Source: Bacillus sp. AFS037270 (GTDB taxonomy: Bacteria > Bacillota > Bacilli > Bacillales_B > DSM-18226). From it: 24,096 nucleotides of DNA. Of the stretch, positions 14,680 through 22,990 are shown one piece after another. The number at the start of each line of letters is the position of its first letter. Positions within the stretch are counted from its first letter, which is position 1. A program made the position numbers and the translations under genes. The notes beneath the pieces are model-generated. The model was not told where the DNA came from. It did not search any database and saw only the letters and a program-made list of their open reading frames with translations. The stretch spans positions 1 to 24,096 of the forward strand of contig NZ_NUNF01000048.1 of the NCBI RefSeq assembly GCF_002585305.1. Reading direction: 5' to 3'.

Positions 14680-16215
14680 TTACTCTTTTTCAGGAAGATA
14701 TTTAAAATATTCGAAATGCGCAGGTGTCGTCGATGCCTTTCCGTTTCCTGTTGCATACATGGCGAAATATATTCCAGTAAACCCACCAGCAATTTGAGTT
14801 GATAGAAATGATGTTTCCCCACTACCTAATACTTTCTCTACTCCATTTGCTGATTGATAACTAAAGGTAAAATTTATATCGGTAGCTTTTACAGTAAATA
14901 CAACACTCGGTTCGTCATACTCGATTTTTCTTTCCACCTTCCACAAACTTCCTACACGACGGCGGTATAGAATGATCGATTTCCCATATTGGACTGTCTT
15001 TGCAATATCATAATGAAAGTTCTCGTTCATAAATACGGTTAAACCAGCTTCTTCCCCATCTTGATTAGGGGAAAATTCCATTAACGTGGAAACCACACAG
15101 TTGAAATGTTGCTGTCTGCGACCAACGAAAACTGGTGATCCTGTGTCATTTAACGTGCACGGCTGACCGTTGAGTGTCAATGATCCTGGTTTTTCGGTTA
15201 ATGACCATGATTCAACATCTGGATTTCTGTAAAAATTCCAAACGTGTGATAATGATTTGCTATCAAAATCATCGTTTTCCTGCCATGTCTGAGTAGTACT
15301 TAACGGAAGTGCTTTGGCATCATGCTCCACTTCAGCTCGAACATTGTTTCCAATCACCGGCCAACCTTCTTCCGACCATGCTACTGGGGCTAGGTTCGTT
15401 TCCCGGCCTAAATGATGGAGTTTTGTACTTTTGACAGGTCTTATCCCTAAAAATACAGCCCACCAAGTACCATCTGTTGCTTGTACTAAGTCAGCATGTC
15501 CAGTCGCTTGAATTTGCTTCTTACTGCTTCGATTGGACAAGATCGGATTATTAGGGTTGCTTTCAAACGGACCATACGGACTCCTGCTTCTCGCTATTGT
15601 CACCATATGTCCAAACTCTGTCCCTCCTTCAGCAATCATTAAATAATACCAGTCATTAATTTTATATAAATGAGGACCTTCCGGAGAACTATTACCTGTT
15701 CCTTCCCAAATCATCTGGTTCTCGCTTACGAGTTCGCCTGTTTCTAAATCAATTTCTGCCTGAAAAATCGCTTCTGTTCCAAAGCCCGGAAAGCTTGCCC
15801 CAGTCAGGTACACTTTGCCGTCATTGTCAAAAAACAAGGATGGGTCATACCCTCTCCATCCTTCGATAAAGATTGGTTCAGACCACGGACCATCTGGTTG
15901 ATCCGCCCACACATAGAAACTTTTCATGATTGTAATATTAGTTGTAATGACATAAAATCTGCCATTATGATGGCGAATAGTTGGTGCATAAATGCCTTGT
16001 GACCGTACATGAGAATGTTGACGAGTTAGAGGCAGTTGACTTTCAAGTGTTAATACATGACCAATCTGCTCCCAGTTCACTAAATCTTTACTATGAAAGA
16101 TTGGAATACCAGGGAAATATTCAAAAGAGCTAGTTACTAAATAAAAATCATCTCCAACCTTACATACACTTGGATCCGGATGAAAGCCGCTAATAACTGG
16201 ATTGGTGTACTTCAT
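14680..16215 (-). CDS. Glycoside hydrolase family 43 enzyme (beta-xylosidase/arabinofuranosidase type)
   Basis: An inverting exo-glycosidase of 511 aa with a five-bladed propeller (about 1-310) and a C-terminal beta sandwich (about 320-511, ending FTGIYFAMYATGNG). The start YTNPVISGFHPDPSVCKVGD, with base Asp14, is the GH43 beta-xylosidase signature and is followed by SSFEYFPGIPIFHSKDLVNW. The pKa-modulating Asp124 lies in YDPSLFFD and the acid Glu179 in SSPEGPHLYK. Such two-domain GH43 enzymes release xylose or arabinose from short oligosaccharides. No signal peptide is present, so the enzyme is cytoplasmic. AAGGA lies about 11 bases before the ATG. It diverges from AraC2, and the intergenic region contains a cre-like site and motif site C. 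It is the first gene of the run that continues through the isomerase, GH1, SDR1 and ROK genes. Confidence 0.92.
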   Translation of the reverse strand: MKYTNPVISGFHPDPSVCKVGDDFYLVTSSFEYFPGIPIFHSKDLVNWEQIGHVLTLESQLPLTRQHSHVRSQGIYAPTIRHHNGRFYVITTNITIMKSFYVWADQPDGPWSEPIFIEGWRGYDPSLFFDNDGKVYLTGASFPGFGTEAIFQAEIDLETGELVSENQMIWEGTGNSSPEGPHLYKINDWYYLMIAEGGTEFGHMVTIARSRSPYGPFESNPNNPILSNRSSKKQIQATGHADLVQATDGTWWAVFLGIRPVKSTKLHHLGRETNLAPVAWSEEGWPVIGNNVRAEVEHDAKALPLSTTQTWQENDDFDSKSLSHVWNFYRNPDVESWSLTEKPGSLTLNGQPCTLNDTGSPVFVGRRQQHFNCVVSTLMEFSPNQDGEEAGLTVFMNENFHYDIAKTVQYGKSIILYRRRVGSLWKVERKIEYDEPSVVFTVKATDINFTFSYQSANGVEKVLGSGETSFLSTQIAGGFTGIYFAMYATGNGKASTTPAHFEYFKYLPEKE

Positions 16216-16268
16216 ATCAACAGGTCCTTCCTTTTTGAATGATTGAAATCTAACTTTTTAGACTATAT

Positions 16269-16282
16269 TGAAACCACTTTCA
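16269..16282. promoter_or_regulatory. cre-like site upstream of GH43
   Basis: TGAAACCACTTTCA keeps the arms of the CcpA site (TGAAAnCGnTTTCA) but has CA in place of the central CG. It lies 54 bases upstream of the GH43 start. The changed centre lowers confidence. Confidence 0.35.
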
Positions 16283-16311
16283 AATTTATAGTAACATTGA
16301 CATTATAATTG

Positions 16312-16343
16312 TTATGGTAATTTAGTATGTTTTTTAGTACTAT
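16312..16343. promoter_or_regulatory. Shared AraC-type motif, site C (GH43/AraC2)
   Basis: TTATGGTAATTTAG followed by TATGTTTTTTAGTACTA resembles site D (TTATGGTATTTTAG) and site E (TATGGTAATTTCGTAA ... TTTGTACTAT). It lies about 100-130 bases upstream of GH43 and 45-75 bases upstream of AraC2. Confidence 0.5.
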
Positions 16344-16387
16344 TAATAGAAAAATAGGCAATATCTCTGCCAGGGAGTTGATAATAG

Positions 16388-17635
16388 GTGAGCACGTTCT
16401 CCGAAACGATTATAAATAGGTGTCATCTCGTTGCAGAAACATTTGATTTACCCGTTCTTTTCATCAATCCAAATGGAGAAGTTATCTTTGAAAGTTTAAA
16501 CAATCACTCGTTAAATCCTTTATACGAAAACCAAACGGAAAAATTTTTAAACCCTTTGAATTTTAAACCTAGTAAAGAATACCGGTTTCCAGTTATTAAA
16601 AAATCGGTATTTTCTGAGAAATATATTTTTGTTAGTGTTTTCAATAATCAAGTCTTTGAAGGTACTGTTGCAACGGGACCTGCTCTTTCCTTTCCATTAT
16701 CTGAAGAGAAAATAAATGGCATCATTAATGACTCTTATGCATTTTTCTATCGAGAAAAAGTATTTCATTATTATAGATCTTTACCTATAATTGGACATGA
16801 AAAACTGATAAATATAAGTGTATTTATCTATCACTTGTTCAATAACGAACTTCTTTCACCTAAATTAATCATGAGTGAGAATGCGAAACTATCGGATACG
16901 AACATAACCAATGAAAAAGTCGATTTAACTGTTTCACACAATCTACAATATAATATCGTTCATCATGACCGCCTGTTTGAAAAGAAACTCTTATCTATAA
17001 TAAGAGAAGGGAGAGTCGAAAACTTAAAAGAGCTCTCTGCAATAAAAGAAGAAGAAGCGGCTAGTATTTTATCTAAGTCTAGTTATCTTCGCTCTAACAA
17101 AAACCATATCATTACTCTCATCACTTTAGTTTCTAGAGCTGCTATTGATGGTGGATTGCATGAGGAAATAGCTTTTTCATTACATGACAACTTCATACAA
17201 CAAGTGGAGGAACTAAATCGATTAGATGAGATTAGAAGCTTGGCAGGGGATGCTCTTTATACATTTGCGGAAAAAGTAAAAGAAATAAAGGATGAACAAT
17301 ATTCCAAAACAATTACAACCTGTAAGGATTATATTTACAAACATATTTATGAAGAAATTAACCATAACGATATAGCCAATAAGGTTGAGCTAAGCCCGAA
17401 ATACTTGTCCTTTTTGTTTAAAAAGGAAGTTGGCATGACCGTTAGCGAATATATTCAACAAACAAAAATTGACGAGGTAAAAAAATTACTTGCCTACAGT
17501 AACACTCCCATATCTGATATTTGTTCGTTATTAAATTTTTATGACCAAAGTTATTTTACGAAGGTATTTAAAAAATTGGTAGGTATAACACCAAAGCAAT
17601 TTAGGGAAAGACATCATCTGTTAGATAAAAAGTAA
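16388..17635 (+). CDS. AraC-family regulator, paralogue of the first (AraC2)
   Basis: A 415-aa regulator with the C-terminal AraC/XylS DNA-binding domain at about 312-410: INHNDIANKVELSPKYLSFL, then ISDICSLLNFYDQSYFTKVF and KKLVGITPKQFRE. The second recognition region (DQSYFTKVFKK) is almost the same as in AraC1 (DVNYFTKVFKK). The N-terminal half has TGPALSFPLSEE and FHYYRSLPIIGHEKLINISV, which correspond in position to IGPYLLEEP and YYLTLPMISTYK of AraC1. The central RSNKNHIITLITLVSRAAID then GGLHEEIAFSLHD is a block I know from Bacillus sugar-locus AraC regulators. The GTG start follows GGGAG by about 11 bases. It diverges from GH43 and is its probable regulator. No membrane segment is seen. 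Confidence 0.9.
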   Translation: MSTFSETIINRCHLVAETFDLPVLFINPNGEVIFESLNNHSLNPLYENQTEKFLNPLNFKPSKEYRFPVIKKSVFSEKYIFVSVFNNQVFEGTVATGPALSFPLSEEKINGIINDSYAFFYREKVFHYYRSLPIIGHEKLINISVFIYHLFNNELLSPKLIMSENAKLSDTNITNEKVDLTVSHNLQYNIVHHDRLFEKKLLSIIREGRVENLKELSAIKEEEAASILSKSSYLRSNKNHIITLITLVSRAAIDGGLHEEIAFSLHDNFIQQVEELNRLDEIRSLAGDALYTFAEKVKEIKDEQYSKTITTCKDYIYKHIYEEINHNDIANKVELSPKYLSFLFKKEVGMTVSEYIQQTKIDEVKKLLAYSNTPISDICSLLNFYDQSYFTKVFKKLVGITPKQFRERHHLLDKK

Positions 17636-17662
17636 CCCTACGGTGATACTATAGGGTTTATG
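17634..17662 (+). terminator. Terminator-like hairpin after AraC2
   Basis: AACCCTA (17634-17640) pairs with TAGGGTT (17652-17658) around an 11-nt loop, overlapping the AraC2 stop. The T tail is short (TATGTTT). Confidence 0.45.
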
Positions 17663-17664
17663 TT

Positions 17665-17716
17665 TATAAAAGCCGACTCTCAAAATCAAATTTACAAAGG
17701 AAGAGTCGGCTATTTA
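17665..17716. terminator. Terminator between AraC2 and P450
   Basis: AGCCGACTCT (17671-17680) pairs with AGAGTCGGCT (17702-17711). On the minus strand it is followed by TTTTATAAAC. It ends the P450 transcript 17 bases after its stop, and isolates it from the GH43 promoter region. Confidence 0.75.
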
Positions 17717-17727
17717 AGCTTAGCTAC

Positions 17728-18957
17728 TTACTTATATATCTTAAGTGGTAAATGAATCAGTGATTGGCCTGGCGCAGAATCAGTTAAATTATTCTCCAAG
17801 TCAAATGATGCAATTGGCTCAATTCGAGAAATTTTTTGCAAAAATGTGGTTAATGCTATGTTCAATTCTAATCTGGCAAGAGGCGCACCAAGACAAAAAT
17901 GCGGCCCATTACCAAATGATAAATGTCTTTTATTATTTTCCCGATGAATATTCATTTCGAATGGATTCTCAAACATGGTTTCGTCCATATTGGCTGCGCT
18001 CATCCACGCAATGACAACATCTCCCTTTTTAAGTTCGACACCCCAGATATTAGTATCCCTTTTAATGAAACGTTCTCTTTTACCAATATGAAATCGGTAA
18101 CGAAGCATTTCTTCAACTGCTTTTGGTACAAGTTCCAAGTCGTTTCTTAATTCTTCATATAAGTTCTCATCATCATACAAAAGTGAATAAAAAATGCTAG
18201 ACATCGCGTGACCTGTTGTTTCGATACCTGCTCCTAACAAAAGCATGGTTGTTCGAACGACCTCATCATCCGTAAATCTTTCACCATTTACTTCCGCCTT
18301 CAATAAATCCGAGATAATATCATCAGAGGGATTTGACCGTTTTTGAACAACTAATGGATACAGGTATTGGAAATATTCTATGGCAGCAGCTTGCTTTTTC
18401 ATATCGATTTCCTGCTGTTTATCTTTCGTATATGGTTGAAATAGAATATCTACCCATTTTTTATACATAAGACAATCTTTTGAAGGGACACCAATCAGGT
18501 CGGCCATTACCATAGTCGGAAAGAGCCCTGCCAGCTCCTCCACAATATCGATAACAGTATCTCCTATCATGTCATCTACTAGTTGTGTAGCAATTTGTTG
18601 AATCCGTGGTTCCCAACTTTTTAGGCTGCGTGGTGTAAAAGCAGCTGACAATAGGGACCTACTTTTTTGATGTTGGGGAGGATCAACTTCGGTAAGATTC
18701 AGTTTATCAGGGATCGCTCCTTCCTTATTATTTGCACCGACTCCAATCGTTGTTTTATTGCCTACACTTGAAAATATTTCATGGTTGCTTAATACCTGTT
18801 TGACGTCATCATATCTAAAAACATTCCAGGTATCGGTTTCTTTATGATAGAATACAGGATCGTTATTGAGCATTTTTTTATACCATTCAAGAGGAAAAAA
18901 CTCTTCTGACTTAGTTTGAAATTTTGTAATATCTTGTAAGGAAATCATTTCTTTCAT
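17728..18957 (-). CDS. Cytochrome P450, bacterial class
   Basis: A soluble heme mono-oxygenase of 409 aa with all key motifs: I-helix AGIETTGH (243-250, oxygen-activating Thr247), K-helix ExxR (Glu283, Arg286) and heme loop FGNGPHFCLG with the thiolate Cys355. VDPPQHQKSRSLLSAAFTPR (91-110) is the C-helix region. There is no membrane anchor. It resembles CYP107-type Bacillus enzymes by length and motif wording, but the subfamily is not certain. GAGG lies 7 bases before the ATG. It follows the GH106-like gene by 134 bases in the same direction. No ferredoxin or ferredoxin reductase is present, so electrons must come from partners elsewhere. A P450 inside a glycosidase locus suggests that an aglycone, not only sugars, is processed. 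That is inference. Confidence 0.93.
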   Translation of the reverse strand: MKEMISLQDITKFQTKSEEFFPLEWYKKMLNNDPVFYHKETDTWNVFRYDDVKQVLSNHEIFSSVGNKTTIGVGANNKEGAIPDKLNLTEVDPPQHQKSRSLLSAAFTPRSLKSWEPRIQQIATQLVDDMIGDTVIDIVEELAGLFPTMVMADLIGVPSKDCLMYKKWVDILFQPYTKDKQQEIDMKKQAAAIEYFQYLYPLVVQKRSNPSDDIISDLLKAEVNGERFTDDEVVRTTMLLLGAGIETTGHAMSSIFYSLLYDDENLYEELRNDLELVPKAVEEMLRYRFHIGKRERFIKRDTNIWGVELKKGDVVIAWMSAANMDETMFENPFEMNIHRENNKRHLSFGNGPHFCLGAPLARLELNIALTTFLQKISRIEPIASFDLENNLTDSAPGQSLIHLPLKIYK

Positions 18958-19059
18958 ATGTCCACCTCTTTTATTTGTATTTTCTGCATAAGAGAATTAA
19001 ACGTTATCAAAATGCTATGTTATTAAAATACTTTGTGATTAAATACCTTCATTTCTATT

Positions 19060-19082
19060 AAGTGCTTTTTCTTGTAGCACAT
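19060..19082 (-). terminator. Weak hairpin after the GH106-like gene
   Basis: GTGCT (19062-19066) pairs with AGCAC (19076-19080), and on the minus strand the T tail is missing. Partial readthrough into the P450 gene is likely. Confidence 0.25.
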
Positions 19083-19091
19083 TATTCTTAA

Positions 19092-21725
19092 TTATTCTTC
19101 AACCAATATATGAACTGGTCCCAGCAGGCCGCTTGGCTCATGTTGTGCAATGCGCGAAAGTGTGTCAGGGTTTTCCTTCACAAGCGTATTAGTCACCTCT
19201 ATAACAAGTGAATTTTTTCCCTCTCGCAGAATACCGCTTAATTCAAACTGGTACGGACCCGAAATACGAACTCCTAGAGATTCATCATTTACAAATACCT
19301 CAGCTGTTTCAAACACTTCCCCAAGATCAATCATTACTCGTTTCTCTTCTGTAGTCCAATTGAATTCTGTTTCATATCGTAATGTACCAGAAAAGGATTG
19401 TAAGCTGCCAACACGACTTATATCAGTTAATGACTCAAGTGGCCCCCAAGGGGTAAAGGAAGGATATTGCAAGGACGTTGCTGTTGAAAGTGACCAAGGA
19501 CCTTCTATAGTAGATGCGATTTGTAGCTTATTCAAACTAGGGCTACCCTCTATTCCTGAAAGATCTGAACCAGAAACCACTACAATGGTTTCAAACGGTG
19601 CTAGCTTAATAGAAATAAGTGACTTCGCACCCACTGCACTTACGTGAGCATCCCTGACAATATTCTCATACGCATCATAGAACAAAATTTTCCCTGTAAC
19701 TGGGAGCTCAACCTCGGTAACGATCTCATGAATGGGATGCTCATTAAAGAACATAAAGACATCCATTTCCTGGTGATTAACATGAAAATAACGTAAATAT
19801 GGTTGAGGACCTTTTACTTGGATATCAAAGTATCCAGTGTTTTTCATTTTTTCAGCAAGACCATCTAATAAAATGACTTCAACACTTTCATTTGCTGCCA
19901 AAATTTCAATCACATCATCTATAACCTCACCTTCACATGAACGTTGAGGTAGTCGATCTATAAAGAAGATTGGCAGGCCTTGTTTTGCAAAATCAGCAAA
20001 TCGTTTTAACACTCTAGTTGGTAATGCTTCAGAATAAGGTATAATCAAGCAATCAAAGGTCTCATCTTGAGAAATCAGTTTTGCATTTTGAACTTCTACA
20101 TCCCCTATTATGGCATCACACGGAAGAATATCGCAGTCAATCTGGTTCCTCATTAATTCCTTCACAGGCTTTTGAAAATACATAAAGTTGCCTGACCACT
20201 CGGCTTCAGCATGATACAAAACAGCTGCCGATGCCACATGTGTACCTCCTGACAAGAGATGGCTCATTCGATTTGTATACTGATTCAAATATTGATAATA
20301 GCGGTATTGAGGATTCTTCCCTCGCGCGTACATGTGCGGAGGACAATCGTAATCCGGATATTCCTTCGGCGAGAAGGCGTGCGGAACAAAATAATTGACA
20401 CCACGAACGAGCATATGGTCAGTAAGCCATTTCATTAGCTTTAGCCCTTCCACCCAGCCATAGGCACCAAAAACTTCTGCCATTGTACGGCCCTTCTTTT
20501 TCGGATCCAAATGCGCAAGTGACGCTGCCATTTTTGCCATCCCGTAATTATAAAACTCGTTATCAGCTTCCCCTGAGAACTTTCTAGAAGGAATTTCATC
20601 GAAACCTGGATTAAGCTGCCAGAGTACGACATCAAGCCCAGACATATCCTGTCCTCCCAATGCTCGGAAGAAATGCCCTGAACCAGCGCCTAACCTAGTA
20701 TGAAGATTGTTGTCCTCTAGAATATGGCCGATATACTCGACACCGTGCTCCCTGCACCAATCACCAATCTGCATGGTGAAATTTTCAGCATATAGCTTGC
20801 TTACCAGATTCATATAACTGAAGCGTATTTTTGAAGTCATTTTTCCGCCATCGTGCCAAAGGAATGGTAAAAACTTTTTGTAGTCAGATCCAAACTCCTC
20901 TTCTAGCAATTTATCCATTTCTGCGCTCCAAGGTAATGTAACCCCTTGTTTACCAAGTTTTGAATCATAGTCAAACGTATCCTCATCATTATAGAAGCCG
21001 GGCTCGTCCGAGAAAAATCCCGCAATTGTACGCCCGAAGTCATCACGATAACGATCGTAAAATGCCTCGTGAACTGTATCTATAAGAACTCGAACCGATT
21101 CCTTTACCAAAGGATTCAAGTAATCCTTCTTTTTAGGATCTCCGTTCTTATCATTTTCAATGATCGTAAATATCCGCCAATAACCTTCTGGAACATCCCA
21201 GTAAAGCTTCCCATTCTCAACTTTTGCTGTTAAATCCTTAATTATATCTGTCAATTCTCCTGTAATTGAATCACGTTTTATGGCGATTACAGCCGATATA
21301 TCACCTCCTCCTGTTTCGAAATAACCAGGTACATAAGGAACCGGAGCTACCATAAAAGAGGAGTTACGTCTTGGTCCCACTGCATCAACATGATTGACTG
21401 ATAAAAAGAGACGACGTAGCTCTTTTGGGGCATCCTTCAAACGACCGGCTGCATGACCAGTTGGAAAATGGTCGTCGTCAAGGATCCATACACGCATGTC
21501 ACGGGCTCTTGCTTCCTCCATGATAATATCCATGTCTTTCCACCATTTGGGGCCAAGAAAATCTGGATGCGGGCGTGCCTCTACACACACCGCTCGTATT
21601 TTCGACTCATGTATACGGGCCATTTCTTCTCGAAGTACTTCTTCCTCTTCACCATGCTGCCAAAAAAAAGGTAAAATATAATTATCTTCGTTACCTGCTA
21701 ACACATCATCCAATCTACTAGACAT
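19092..21725 (-). CDS. Putative glycoside hydrolase related to GH106 (alpha-L-rhamnosidase-like)
   Basis: An 877-aa protein without signal peptide. It begins with a TIM-barrel-like half: PFFWQHGEEEEVLREEMARI, AVCVEARPHPDFLGPKWW, RVWILDDDHFPTG, FFSDEPGFY (about 237-245), EYIGHILEDNN (Glu337), GRTMAEVFGAYGW (Glu417) and GVNYFVPHAFSP. A Rossmann-like glutamine-amidotransferase-type segment follows (about 495-640), then a C-terminal jelly roll of the GH2 sugar-binding type (about 770-877: LRYETEFNW, AEVFVNDESLGVRISGPYQF, NSLVIEVTNTL). This layout is the one seen in GH106 and its many uncharacterised Firmicutes relatives. The conserved Glu337, Glu417 and the SDEP motif are candidate catalytic or metal-binding residues; their roles are inferred. 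GAGG lies 7 bases before the ATG. It heads a unit with the P450 and has motif site D upstream. Confidence 0.75.
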   Translation of the reverse strand: MSSRLDDVLAGNEDNYILPFFWQHGEEEEVLREEMARIHESKIRAVCVEARPHPDFLGPKWWKDMDIIMEEARARDMRVWILDDDHFPTGHAAGRLKDAPKELRRLFLSVNHVDAVGPRRNSSFMVAPVPYVPGYFETGGGDISAVIAIKRDSITGELTDIIKDLTAKVENGKLYWDVPEGYWRIFTIIENDKNGDPKKKDYLNPLVKESVRVLIDTVHEAFYDRYRDDFGRTIAGFFSDEPGFYNDEDTFDYDSKLGKQGVTLPWSAEMDKLLEEEFGSDYKKFLPFLWHDGGKMTSKIRFSYMNLVSKLYAENFTMQIGDWCREHGVEYIGHILEDNNLHTRLGAGSGHFFRALGGQDMSGLDVVLWQLNPGFDEIPSRKFSGEADNEFYNYGMAKMAASLAHLDPKKKGRTMAEVFGAYGWVEGLKLMKWLTDHMLVRGVNYFVPHAFSPKEYPDYDCPPHMYARGKNPQYRYYQYLNQYTNRMSHLLSGGTHVASAAVLYHAEAEWSGNFMYFQKPVKELMRNQIDCDILPCDAIIGDVEVQNAKLISQDETFDCLIIPYSEALPTRVLKRFADFAKQGLPIFFIDRLPQRSCEGEVIDDVIEILAANESVEVILLDGLAEKMKNTGYFDIQVKGPQPYLRYFHVNHQEMDVFMFFNEHPIHEIVTEVELPVTGKILFYDAYENIVRDAHVSAVGAKSLISIKLAPFETIVVVSGSDLSGIEGSPSLNKLQIASTIEGPWSLSTATSLQYPSFTPWGPLESLTDISRVGSLQSFSGTLRYETEFNWTTEEKRVMIDLGEVFETAEVFVNDESLGVRISGPYQFELSGILREGKNSLVIEVTNTLVKENPDTLSRIAQHEPSGLLGPVHILVEE

Positions 21726-21835
21726 TTTTCCACCTCAATATTTTATTAAAATATACTTATCCTAAAGGTTCTGAGGATTCTCTTATTTTTATTTAGCCGC
21801 TTTCTATTCATAGATTAATAGATACCCAGTTATTT

Positions 21836-21868
21836 TTATGGTATTTTAGAAGTATTTTTTGTAATTTA
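21836..21868. promoter_or_regulatory. Shared AraC-type motif, site D (GH106-like)
   Basis: TTATGGTATTTTAG then AAGTATTTTTTGTAATTTA. The first half matches site C at 13 of 14 positions and the second (GTATTTTTTGTAA) resembles GTAATTTTTTGTG of sites A and B. It lies 111-143 bases upstream of the GH106-like start. Confidence 0.5.
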
Positions 21869-21950
21869 TTCTGATAAATAGATTTTTTTAAGGTCAGAGC
21901 AGATCTATAAACAGGTGTCTTCTTCAGGTCAACTTATAGGTCTACTTGAA

Positions 21951-22760
21951 TTAATCTAAAATTTCAGGATGCATCCATTTAACAGGTGTGGTTTTTCCTG
22001 CGCCAGAGCCCGCATCAATAGGAAGCGCCACCCCGCTAATATAACGTGATAAATCAGATGCCAAAAATAGTGCTAAATAACCTACTTCTGTTGGATCACC
22101 AAGACGACCATTAGGGGAGAAAATGTTTGCATATTGCTGTATGGTTTCTTCAGGTGTGTCGCCCCAAACAGACGTACGGAATGTTCCTGGACAAATGGAA
22201 TTAACTGTTATATTATGTTTTGCATAGTCTAATGCTGCACTCTTTGTAAACCCGATGACCCCGTGTTTTGCTGCCGTATAAATTCCCATTGCATTATTCC
22301 CTTCAAGACCTGCCATAGATGCGATATTAATAACAAATCCAGAAGGAGATTTTGATCTTAAAATCGCTTCAATTCCAAATTTCATTCCTAGGAAAACGCC
22401 TTTTAAATCAACCTCAGTTAAGTAATCATATTCATTTAATGAAAACTCATGTGTTGGACGGTTTTCAGCAGCAATGCCAGCATTATTAACGATACCATCT
22501 AAACACCCATAAGTATAAACAGCAAAATCGACTAATGCTTTTACTTCTTCCTCTTTACTAACATCCGTTTTAAAGAAAGATGCTTCTCCGCCTTTAGCTT
22601 TAATTTCATCGACGACTTTTGCACCTTTTTCTTGGTTTAAATCAGCTACAACTACTTTCATCCCATTTTCTCCGTAACAAAGTGCAATAGCTTTACCGAG
22701 TCCATCAGCAGCACCTGTTACAATTGCAACCTTATCCTTCACGCTTGAAAAATCAGTCAT
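21951..22760 (-). CDS. Short-chain dehydrogenase/reductase (SDR2)
   Basis: A classical SDR of 269 aa, clearly different from SDR1. The cofactor loop is TGAADGLG (15-22), Asp40 follows strand two (NAD-type), NNAG is at 92-95, the catalytic Ser148 is in NIASMAG, and Tyr161/Lys165 are in YTAAKHG. PGTFRTSVWGDTPEE follows the substrate loop. The C terminus LPIDAGSGAGKTTPVKWMHP resembles the glucose-1-dehydrogenase/3-oxoacyl-reductase-like group. The start is set at 22760, where GGAGG lies 7 bases upstream; an in-frame ATG at 22778 precedes that site. It is the first gene of the locus, 225 bases upstream of the GH106-like gene, with motif site E upstream. The substrate may be a sugar or an aglycone alcohol; this is open. 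Confidence 0.9.
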   Translation of the reverse strand: MTDFSSVKDKVAIVTGAADGLGKAIALCYGENGMKVVVADLNQEKGAKVVDEIKAKGGEASFFKTDVSKEEEVKALVDFAVYTYGCLDGIVNNAGIAAENRPTHEFSLNEYDYLTEVDLKGVFLGMKFGIEAILRSKSPSGFVINIASMAGLEGNNAMGIYTAAKHGVIGFTKSAALDYAKHNITVNSICPGTFRTSVWGDTPEETIQQYANIFSPNGRLGDPTEVGYLALFLASDLSRYISGVALPIDAGSGAGKTTPVKWMHPEILD

Positions 22761-22960
22761 GTTAAAACCTCCATCCACAATTTAAACAGTATTAGTTTTC
22801 TCCCAGAGGGAATCCTACTAAGGCTGAGATTACTTTTATTGATGGTATCCATCAGCTATAGATATTATTTCTTCTCCTTTTTTAATTGCAAAGTACACTG
22901 CGATAAACTATTACCAGTGACCACTCTCCGACACAATTATATTTTCTAACAGAATCTTAA

Positions 22961-22990
22961 TATGGTAATTTCGTAATATAATTTGTACTA
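22961..22990. promoter_or_regulatory. Shared AraC-type motif, site E (SDR2)
   Basis: TATGGTAATTTCGTAA then TATAATTTGTACTA combines the TATGGTAATTT arm of site C with the TCGTAAT...TTTGT core of sites A and B. It lies 201-230 bases upstream of the SDR2 start, close to the distances seen for GPH and GH2. Confidence 0.5.

Noticed and set aside
18996..19009. ATTAAACGTTATCA upstream of P450 as a cre site
   Set aside because: Two mismatches at the conserved outer bases on either strand.
19150..19647. 165-aa plus-strand frame inside the GH106-like gene
   Set aside because: Serine/threonine-rich shadow of the jelly-roll coding region on the other strand.
22818..22835. AAGGCTGAGATTAC resembling the start of a THI-box (TPP) riboswitch
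   Set aside because: It is on the wrong strand for SDR2 and lacks the ACCTGATCTGG segment needed for a TPP aptamer.
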